A stretch of DNA of 42,091 bases from Bigelowiella natans CCMP2755 (Eukaryota > Cercozoa > Chlorarachniophyceae): contig ADNK01001473.1 of the NCBI GenBank assembly GCA_000320545.1, forward strand, positions 1-42,091. The letters run 5' to 3'. The stretch's first letter is position 1; the number at the start of each line of letters is the position of its first letter. Shown piece by piece: positions 33,880-42,091 of the stretch. The position numbers and the translations under genes were made by a program. The notes under the pieces are model-generated. The model worked only from the letters and a program-made list of their open reading frames with translations, searched no databases and had not been told where the DNA came from.

Positions 33880-34587
33880 ATGGAAGAAGACCTTCTCGAG
33901 TGTGTGCAAGGTTTGGGAACCTTTGACGAGGATGGCATCTTCCAAGCGACTTTGGAGACAAGAGGTAAGACATTCCTTACTCAGAGGCTCGACTGTGGTT
34001 TAATGGTTTACCTGTTTTTCCAATTCCTTAGGATGTCTTTCAGATATTGAATATATGATAAAGCGAGACAACCCTGAGGTCTGCCCATCCTGTTCAAAGA
34101 TATACACTTATCCCTATCAGCAACAACACGCACAATTCACCGCACCTTGAATGCTTCATACTCAATGTGGACACATGTATCAAATGCCGTTCTGAAGGTT
34201 GTTGGCCAGTAGCAACTTTGTTTTTGAATGCACACGATAATGCATATACATAATTTTATCCGCATATCCCGGATTAATGTGTGCATTCAAACACAAATGT
34301 ACATTTTCTGAAAATTCGTTCACAAATCTTGAATGCATCGATGGCAGACACGCATGGTGTACATAACTCTTGGAAAGTGGGAAATTGTCCAAGGCTCGTT
34401 AGTGCCTCTTGCAGTTGCATACAGGGAGGATAAGCTCTTCTTTTACGTTGGTAACGTTTCTAATTCTTAATAGAATGACAAAATCAAAATAAGTGACAAA
34501 GATATCGAGGGTCAGTCATGTTTATCTCTTCTTTCATTTCCCCCTGTGCATGCACGCTTGTTAGAGATTGTCATAAATGTGTGTGTG

Positions 34588-34632
<45 letters not shown>

Positions 34633-35144
34633 CATGACAGTGAGGCTTCTCGTACGATTGACAATGCCGCTGCCCGAAAATACGAGCCAAGTTGCGCTTC
34701 AGGTTATGTTCAGAAAAATCTCTGAAAATGGAAAAGGCCATTTATAATCATAGAGAAGAAGTAAAGGGCTTCATGAGAGGAAGCAAAGGGCAATAAGAGG
34801 AAGAGAAATGTCGCTTAGTCTTTATGAAATCCTCGTCAGCATTCCGTGTGTGCAGCTGCCACTCGTGTCGGAGCTTCGATTTCCATGCTTGTATTTAATT
34901 AGCTCGTGGGTACTTATTTCCTCCCTTCTCTTTCTTATCCTGTCTTCTTTTCTCCTTTGGTATTGTAGATCTCTCACCTACAGAAGTACAAGGTGGCCTT
35001 CCTAGAATCTGATATTCTCCCTGTTCTCGTGCGTTGGATACAGGAGCCTTTAGCGAAACCTGACAGGTCGTATTCTTAATATTGCCTAGGCGACTCTCAT
35101 GCTCCTTGCCTTCCCATCGTATTCTTTCTTAAATCCCCTCCCAC

Positions 35145-35195
<51 letters not shown>

Positions 35196-36711
35196 GTCTC
35201 TCTCATCTTTCCATAATCTTTGCTTTTTGGCCACCTATAGTACTCGTACCAGTGAAGATTTGGACCGTTTAGAACTCTTCCTCACGCTATGCGTTAATCT
35301 TCTTAAAATTCCTGACGTAATATTAATAAGAAGTAGCAGTAACAACTTGTAAAATATTATAAAGATATATTGAAATACGGTCCCGACGGTGTTGCAATTC
35401 TGCGATTATTCTTTCACGAATCATCATCTTCATCATCATTTCCATGAAAGTTTTGACTGAAACTTAGACTCTTATCCTGACTTTATTAAATAGCCGGCAT
35501 CGTCGTCAGCAAGCACAATTTCGGATAATTGGACGCATTTACAGGATCGTACAATTTTGCGATTTCACGAAGAGGCTATTTTGGACATATTCGTGGTTAT
35601 TGGCTCGACGCTGAAGGGCAGCAAGTATGAGAGAATTGATGTGTTATTCTCAGCAATATGATTATCGCGATGTTAGTCTGTTGTGGGATTCTCTTTTTTA
35701 GACTCTCTCATAAAACTTATTCTTATTCGTATTATTGCTATCTAGGTACGCACTATTAATGCTCGATATATTACATCACCTTTTCGAGAGGGAGAACCCA
35801 GAGAAACTAGTCTATCCTGAGGATAGCACCAAAAAGATGGTAATAATAGTAAACAATCGATTGTTAACAGTAGTAATAATATATTGGACGCGATTATAAT
35901 ATTAGCAACTAACATTATCTATTGACAACACTTGTTACTCATCATCATCATCATCCTGCAGGAGGAATTGGTGCTTTTGGAGGAAAACAAGAAGCGTGCA
36001 CGTGCTCAATCTTTGTCCAGTAGACATCCACGTTTCGGTTCACAGTTTGCTCTAAGACATGCCCTCAATAAAGGCAGCATGCAAATCGTGTCCAATCTCT
36101 TCGATTCTAAGCGAAATCAGATTCTTAATAAAGGAGCTAAGAAGAAGACAGGTAGAGGCAATATGAGAGGGAGGCGTGGAGGTAAGCTCATTCTAGATCG
36201 AGCAGCTCGAAGCTACTACGACGATAATGTCCCCAGGGTTCTGGCTGAATGTTTAGAGAAAGTGATAGACACATGCTTTGCTCCGTTAATGGACGTTGTG
36301 CAGCAGGAAGTCATGGAGCGACTATCTAGCGCTACAATTTTTCCTGAAGATACTCGTAACTATATGGCGTTCGCTGCTATGTGCATCGGCTTCAAGAGAC
36401 TCAAAATGTACCGTGAGCGTCGCGACTACGAGAAGTTGTTTGGTATCAGTGGTGGAGGGAAAGTTAGCAATAAAGGCAGGAAGAAAACGCCTAGTGGTAT
36501 TAATGATGGTGATGGAGGAGGCGATGATAAAGTAGTCGCAAAAGTTGATGAGAGTGGAACAGCAGAAGCTCATAGGAGGGAGAAAGAAAATAAAGGTTGT
36601 AGTACTTGGGGGGTTGTCGATGAAGACGACAACGAAGAGGCGGAAGATGTGGACAAAAATGGGGTATGCAGACATTACGGAAGTAGTTATCCTTACATAC
36701 ATCATGTTGAA

Positions 36712-36751
<40 letters not shown>

Positions 36752-37166
36752 GTATAGAGTTATAATTATATAATGTGAGTGTGCGCGCGCGCGCGTGTGT
36801 GTGTGTGGGGGGGGGGCTATTTTTGAAGAGTGTTGCGTTCGTGCGCGCGTAATATCATTGACGAGCTCTTGAAGGATTGTGTCTGAAGACGAATACCATG
36901 AGAACAAGATGATCTGACAACAGGTACGACGTCGCCGTCGTTATAAGTACGATTTTCGTTCGTTTTTCGGATTAATGGACGAGCATATATTCAAGTGGAT
37001 AATTTCCAAAGTGTCGGAAACTCTTGACCTTAAACCGGTCAGTTGGGAAAAGGTAGTCGCAGTGCCATATCGATCAATCTGAGCAGCAGCAGCAGCAGCA
37101 AGTTTCATTTAGAAGTTGATATCATTAGCATGGTCGTCATAACTAGAATCACAAACTAACATTCTC

Positions 37167-37243
<77 letters not shown>

Positions 37244-39084
37244 CATATCGTTCCTCGTACATCTTGTTCACTATCTTGTTTGATGAAAGTTGGAACCAGC
37301 GATCTCGATGTTCCTTAATATGCTGCGTGCATTGCACGACATGGTAGCATATGGCGACAGAGAAAATCGGAAGATTGGATTTCGCGTTCAACGAAATCTC
37401 TTTTATCAAGACACCGTCCTTACGATGCTAATGAAGCTCGTTCGCGAGTAGTGTGACCTTTCTGATATTATTCTATGTTATAAAAGACAAAAATCTATCA
37501 TATAAATCAATATTTGTGCGTGGTTGACAACTTATTCTGAACATACTGTTTTCATCCATCATCTGCAAAAACTATTAACAAACAACATTCTCTATCACCG
37601 ACATAACAAGTTGCTGCTCAAAGGTACCGAATCGTGCGAAATCGGCGGAGTCACCTTTCAAACTTGGTGAAATGCGTCTATTATGTTCTTCGGATGTTGG
37701 GCAAGATAGACGACTCGCACGCTTCTGAATTTCTCATGAAGACTCGTGTCAAAGTCAAGAAAAGTAAGAAGAAAGTAAATGCAGACAGTAATGAGCTTGA
37801 GCAACAGCAGCAGAAGAAGGCGGTAACAGAAGAAGAGTACGTTGAGAAAGGTGATTTTATTCGAATAATACTACTACAACATCTAAAAATGGATGGATGC
37901 AGTTATTTTTTAGATCTATGTAGTTACGAAATAGAAGCAGCATCGAAGTGTGTGTAGCAATACTCGAAAGAAGAGAACGATCGCTACTACTTCTAGCTTT
38001 CCCAGGACTTTTGACTGATTGATTCGATTTGATCTGGTCGTTACAACAGAATTCACGTTCGAAATGAATCGGTTCATTGCTTCGTTGGCCCATCCAGTGA
38101 TTATCTCCAACTATTTCTTGCTCCTACGTTCCTTTGAAGACAATAGTGAGGAGACAAACGACTGCATTTGTCGCTTCTTTCAACGCTTAGCATTCGATCT
38201 GAGAGCGGTAGTAAGTAAGTAGTGAAGAGATATAACTTTAACACCTCCTCCTTATCCCCACCCAATTCGTAGTATTTATAATAGTGTAGCTATACAGTAA
38301 GTAAATGGTAGCAGTAGAACCAGGCTGCGCGTATCATCACAGAGTTGTTAATTCACCCACTTAATAATACCACTCAATAAAATTTCTTCACTTTTATTTG
38401 AGATCATCATCATCATACTACTTTCTGCATTATCATCATAAGAGCCAATGTAGTCGCTGTTGCTATTATTATTTACAGGTACCGGTATTTTTCCAGCTCT
38501 CATACTTAATGGTATTTGAGGCAATACTGAACAGTAAGGTTAAGAAGAAAACTGTGAAAAAACTCAAGGATTTCGCTAAGTACGTCATCGCCAAATTTGC
38601 CAAAGTGGCCAAACGTAATCGTATTGTATTCATGGAGTTGTGCTTCCTCAAAACTCTTGGGGTATGTGAAAGCATCTATCATCCCGAAAAGGAAGTACGA
38701 ACAATAGCTGAGAAGGCCAAGCAGCGACGTATAAAAATGCAAAGAGATCGTGAACGTGCGGAGAGGGAAATGCTTGAGAAGGGTCGCGAAATGCATGAAG
38801 ACGAAGAAACCTTGGACGATGACGGTGTAGAGAAGCTCGAAGAAAGGGCCAGGAAAGCTCAAGAAGGCCTTATCGAAGATGAAGGTTATACTAGTTGGTT
38901 GCTAGTCGAAATAGGAAAAGGGAGGGGGTGGGTGAGAAAAAATATAGCATAGTGGAAGCAGTTGTGCTACGATAGTCGTAGAGGAAAATGAAATTCTTTA
39001 GGAAATCATGAGATCGATCAATGAAATCTCCTTATTCTTGTCCTCTCTGGGGAAATAATGAGATCGATCAATGAACTCTCCTTT

Positions 39085-39128
<44 letters not shown>

Positions 39129-41603
39129 CTCAGGGCTAGTAGCACGGCCTTGGAGTCGGGAAGAAGACGAAATTTTAAAAGAAAACTTCGACTATTACAA
39201 GCATCTTGGAGAGGATGGGATTGAAATTTTAACAGGAATGCTTTCAGCACGGACTTCCTTTCACGTCAAAAAACGTCTAAGAAAATTGAAACTCAAAATA
39301 CCAAAACAGTAAGAAGAAATCAAACGTTTTCGTCAACATTAGAGTTATTGAGCACTTGATTAGACACGTCTATGTCAGCATCGAAGTCATCATCTCACTT
39401 GATACATACTACTACACAATTACATACATACCTACATACATCCAGTTAATCATCAATAATAATAATAATCATCATCATCATCATCACCGACTCCGTATAC
39501 TCCCAAATCCCTTATTATCAATATCAACCTCATAGACTCATAATATTCAAACCAATACTTAATAAACAAAGGAAAAAGAAGGATAGAAGAAAAAGTATGC
39601 AACGACACAGCACAGGCAACGTGCACAGCGATGGTGATGATGATGATGATGATGGAATCAGTGAGGAAGAAATGTACGACGACGATGAGGACATCAGCGA
39701 CGGAAGACAAATACCGATTCTTGTGCCTCACGATTTCAAAAATAAACTGAATGCTGCACTTGTTCTAAGTCGTCACGAGGTATTAAGTCTTCAACCTCAG
39801 AGCAAAGATGAGAAGGAGAGTAATATAAGCAGCAGCAGCAGCAGAGATGGTGATTCTATAGCTGTTATCAATACCATCTTAGCCAAGCTCAAGAGGTGTA
39901 TTGGAGTCTGGGAGGAGTCAAAAAACGAGGAGCAACAACTTGACGATGGCAATGGAAGTAGTAGCGAGGAGAATCAAGACGATTTTGATACACAAGTGGC
40001 AGATTTCCCCTTAATACCTTTGACAGAGGAGGAATTTCATTGGTTGGAAATGCCTTTAGCAAAAGACCTGCTTACTGCCGCACAATTCAAACCACCAGAT
40101 ATCGATGCATGCGAAATCTATTGGCGGGTATCACCTACTTCTATTTCAGCAGCAGCTGATAGTACTAGTAGAAGTGATTATATTAGTAATAGGACGAAAA
40201 GCAGTAGCAGCAGCATCCTGGCACTAAGATACATCAAAACTCTAGTGAATACTATTGAGGAGACTCTTGTGCAATGGCAGCAGAAGAACAAGCAGCCGCA
40301 TGGCAATAGAAACAACCCAGTAGCAGTAGAAGTAGCATCGGAGTCAGTACTACTACCTCGTACAGATGATGGGAACACGCAAGATCATACTCAAGAGAGT
40401 AGTAGTAGTAGTAGTGAAAAACAGAAACATGATGTCACCAGTACGAAAACAAGTGGTGGTGGTGGTGGTGGTGGGGAGGAGGAAGAAGAAGACAAAGATG
40501 AGCTCGATAGTAGAGGTAGCAACAATCCCACTGCTACTGCTGCTGATGCTACCACTACTACTACTACAACTACTACCACTACCTCTAGTGATAATACTAA
40601 TACTGCAGTCGATGATAACGGGAACGAACAAGAAGATACCCAAGAAGAAAAAACAAAAAGGGGTTCAGAAGATGATCATAAGATTGATAATGGCGACGTG
40701 GAGATGAGAATGATCAAGAGTGTAAAGGAGTTCAAGGTGGACAAAGAGGAAGAAGAAGAAGAAGAAGAAAAAGAAAGGAAGAATAGAGATAATGATGATG
40801 ATGATGATTCAGCTGCTGCTGGTCCCGACAACAACAAAGAGAGTCAGAAGAGTGAAGCTGGCAGTAGCAATAATAGTGGTAGTTCTAACTGCAGTAACAG
40901 CAAGGAGAAGACAAAAGAGATAACTAGCACTGTATTTGGTGTAAGTATCGGTGCATCAATGGCTACTGCTGCTGCTGCTGCTTTAAATAAAAGTGATGAT
41001 GATGATGATATTGCTTCAAATGTTCTACCAAATACCGAAAAAAGAAGAACCAACAAACGTCGTAGAGATGAAGAAGAGGAAGAAAAACAAGGCCAGAATC
41101 AAGTGGGTGAGGAGGAGGAGGATAAGGAATGCGGTGATTCTTCCAGTGGCGGACACGATAGTAGTAGCGCAAGTTGTATGATGATGAAGAAGATACAAGG
41201 GGGAAATGACGGGCTTGATCATGCTCGCGACCATTCTCGTACAAATCATGATGACCGGAAAATTAGTCGCTCAGATGGAACATCATCCTTTTTGAATGAG
41301 GATAATCTTCAATTCAGAAAACAAGCAAATCTTCAGAAAGAACAACATTTTTGCAAGGAGCGCAAATCAACTAACGTTAGAAACTCGCACAAAAAGCTTA
41401 AATCTTCTTTTATGGAGAAAGCAATTGAGTCGTCGCAGGAGTTTATTGTGCAACCTGCTGAGTCAGCGCCATTATCTCCAAAGAAGCGCAAATCTCTAGA
41501 AGATAGCTTTAGCAGTGGCAGGAAGGAATTAGTAACGCCTAAAGAGGCTGGGGGTGGTAGAAATTTGTGTTCGAAGAGGCAGAGAGTAGCGATGGATGGA
41601 TAA
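33880..41603 (+). CDS. TIMELESS/Tof1/Swi1 homologue, 16 exons
   Basis: TIMELESS works with TIPIN at replication forks to keep helicase and polymerase coupled and to support checkpoint signalling. Exons 33880-33964, 34032-34078, 34348-34450, 34641-34702, 34969-35066, 35241-35316, 35494-35624, 35746-35839, 35962-36663, 36924-37052, 37290-37447, 37624-37850, 38050-38210, 38479-38884, 39134-39308 and 39536-41603 all join in phase (about 1,573 residues). The last acceptor could instead be at 39595 (1,553 residues). N-terminal motifs are DIEYMIKRDNPETR, LGKWEIVQGSLVPL and VVRLLVRLTMPLPENTSQ. RHPRFGSQF (253-261) is the typical Timeless RHxRFG. Further matches are NLFYQDTVLTMLMKL and NDCICRFFQRLAFDLR. 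Residues ~830-885 hold the Myb-like PWSREEDEILKENFDYY. ADFPLIPLTEEEF near 1040 matches the conserved C-terminal LVPLTEE region. The tail is long runs of Ser, Asp, Glu, Gly and Thr, then basic stretches that look like nuclear signals. Confidence 0.95.
34579..34629. repeat. (GT)n tract in TIMELESS intron 3
   Basis: An almost pure GT repeat ends about 11 bp before the acceptor tgcatgacag at 34640. It takes the place of a normal pyrimidine tract. Confidence 0.9.
35149..35204. repeat. (CT)n tract in TIMELESS intron 5
   Basis: A pyrimidine dinucleotide repeat lies between exons 5 and 6, about 36 bp before the acceptor ctatag at 35240. Confidence 0.85.
36718..36815. repeat. (TA)n, (GC)n and (GT)n compound tract in TIMELESS intron 9
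   Basis: A TA run (36721-36750) is followed by GC and GT alternations (36781-36807) and a G run (to about 36816). The open frames that read through it are not exonic. Confidence 0.85.
37163..37240. repeat. (CT)n(TA)n tract in TIMELESS intron 10
   Basis: A CT repeat passes into a TA repeat about 50 bp before the exon-11 acceptor at 37289. Confidence 0.85.
39089..39124. repeat. (CT)n tract serving as pyrimidine tract of TIMELESS exon 15
   Basis: A pure CT repeat runs almost into the acceptor cttgtctcag at 39133, so it most likely acts as the pyrimidine tract. Confidence 0.85.
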
Positions 41604-41666
41604 GATTAAGGCGCAATACGCAGGAACACCCTAGTAGCGTAGGTAGTTCATAAAAGGATATCAGAA

Positions 41667-41817
41667 TCATTGCCAGCGAATTGCTAGGTTTGTGGAACAA
41701 ATCTTCATCATCATCATCCCATACCTTGCACGATGTAATTCTTGTGTGAAATCAGCAAGAAATCGCTGTGCTTGCTCACGTGAAGGTATGAGCCCAATGG
41801 CGTGTTGACAATTTTTC
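41667..41817 (-). CDS. Last exon of a gene entering from the right edge (partial)
   Basis: After the acceptor tatcag on the minus strand (AG at 41819-41818), an open frame of 49 codons follows and ends in TGA at 41669-41667. It reads KNCQHAIGLIPSREQAQ, then RFLADFTQELHRARYG, which looks like real protein rather than repeat. A run of four Met codons comes from a CAT microsatellite, and a donor-like GTATGG near the RAR codons leaves open a further intron. I do not recognise the family. The stop is only 63 bp from the TIMELESS stop, so the two genes are tightly convergent. The upstream intron contains the CG/TA/CA repeat block. Confidence 0.5.
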
Positions 41818-41820
<3 letters not shown>

Positions 41821-41898
<78 letters not shown>

Positions 41899-42091
41899 CG
41901 CGCGCGCGCGCGCGCGCGCGCGCGCGCGCGCGCGCGCGCGCGCGCGCGCGCGCGCGCGCGCGCGCGCGCGCGCGAGCGAGAGCGCGAGAGATAGATCTAT
42001 CTATCTCACACACACACACACACACACACAGACACACACACACACATACATATACATATAAATCTGTATGTGTGTGTGTGTGTGTGTGTGT
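41821..42091. repeat. Compound (TA)n-(CG)n-(CA)n-(TG)n microsatellite block at the right edge
   Basis: About 38 TA units (41821-41897) are followed directly by about 38 GC units (41898-41974). Then come cgagcgagagcg, atagatctatctat, a CA tract (about 42008-42046) and a TG tract that runs off the window end. All are alternating purine-pyrimidine runs, which favour cruciform or Z-DNA. The block lies just upstream of a minus-strand acceptor. Confidence 0.93.

Noticed and set aside
34471-34511. A possible extra TIMELESS exon (acceptor aatag, donor-like GTCAGT)
   Set aside because: Exons 34348-34450 and 34641-34702 join directly into the conserved FYVVRLLVRLT segment, and the extra piece gives a stop in the needed phase.

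Overview
This is nuclear DNA from a microbial eukaryote. The genes are rich in introns: most are split by GT-AG introns into 3 to 16 exons that rejoin in frame. The intergenic and intronic DNA is crowded with microsatellites. There is no operon structure and no tRNA, rRNA or CRISPR array that I could find. The gene content (a stand-alone shikimate dehydrogenase, ROMO1/Mgr2, TIMELESS, NTF2-like, TULIP, NF-Y-like and EF-hand proteins) fits a photosynthetic or osmotrophic protist. The GxG...NGRP and TPFG/TPYG beta modules resemble ones I associate with stramenopile-type protists. I cannot place the organism more precisely.

Layout, left to right, with exon junctions worked out by hand: (1) 1-1,635, no gene recognised. 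(2) 6,691-1,636 (-), an unknown protein with a small beta-rich module. (3) 7,177-8,551 (+), a polytopic membrane protein with one short intron. (4) 14,699-10,558 (-), a complete 12-exon shikimate dehydrogenase with a hydrophobic N-terminal segment. (5) 15,342-18,213 (+), a probably myristoylated protein with three Ig-like modules and a degenerate EF-hand tail. (6) 20,294-19,912 (-), a ROMO1/Mgr2 homologue. (7) 21,141-21,962 (+), an intronless protein with two NTF2-like domains. (8) 28,818-22,681 (-), a very large low-complexity protein joining TPFG-type repeats to a TULIP-like lipid-binding domain. (9) 29,391-31,265 (+), an NF-YB-like histone fold fused to a WW domain. (10) 33,880-41,603 (+), a 16-exon TIMELESS/Tof1/Swi1 homologue. 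(11) 41,817-41,667 (-), the last exon of a further gene that runs off the right edge.

Genes 2 to 9 alternate strictly in strand, so divergent 5' spacers alternate with convergent 3' spacers. The three convergent spacers (8.55-10.5, 18.2-19.9 and 22.0-22.7 kb) and the long spacer at 31.5-32.5 kb contain a different kind of DNA. It is rich in CTAG, GCTAGC and TGCA palindromes and almost free of microsatellites. Two of these islands share a related sequence block, and one carries a duplicated 44-bp hairpin. Introns and divergent spacers hold the microsatellites, and many splice sites sit directly on them: (GTA)n at donors, (CT)n, (GT)n or (TAC)n at acceptors.

The genes do not form one pathway. 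They cover aromatic amino acid synthesis, mitochondrial import or redox biology, replication-fork protection, transcription, lipid binding and membrane signalling. The most unusual items are the histone-fold/WW fusion, the TPFG/TULIP fusion, the phase-1 modular Ig/EF-hand gene, the splice-site microsatellites and the CTAG-rich islands.
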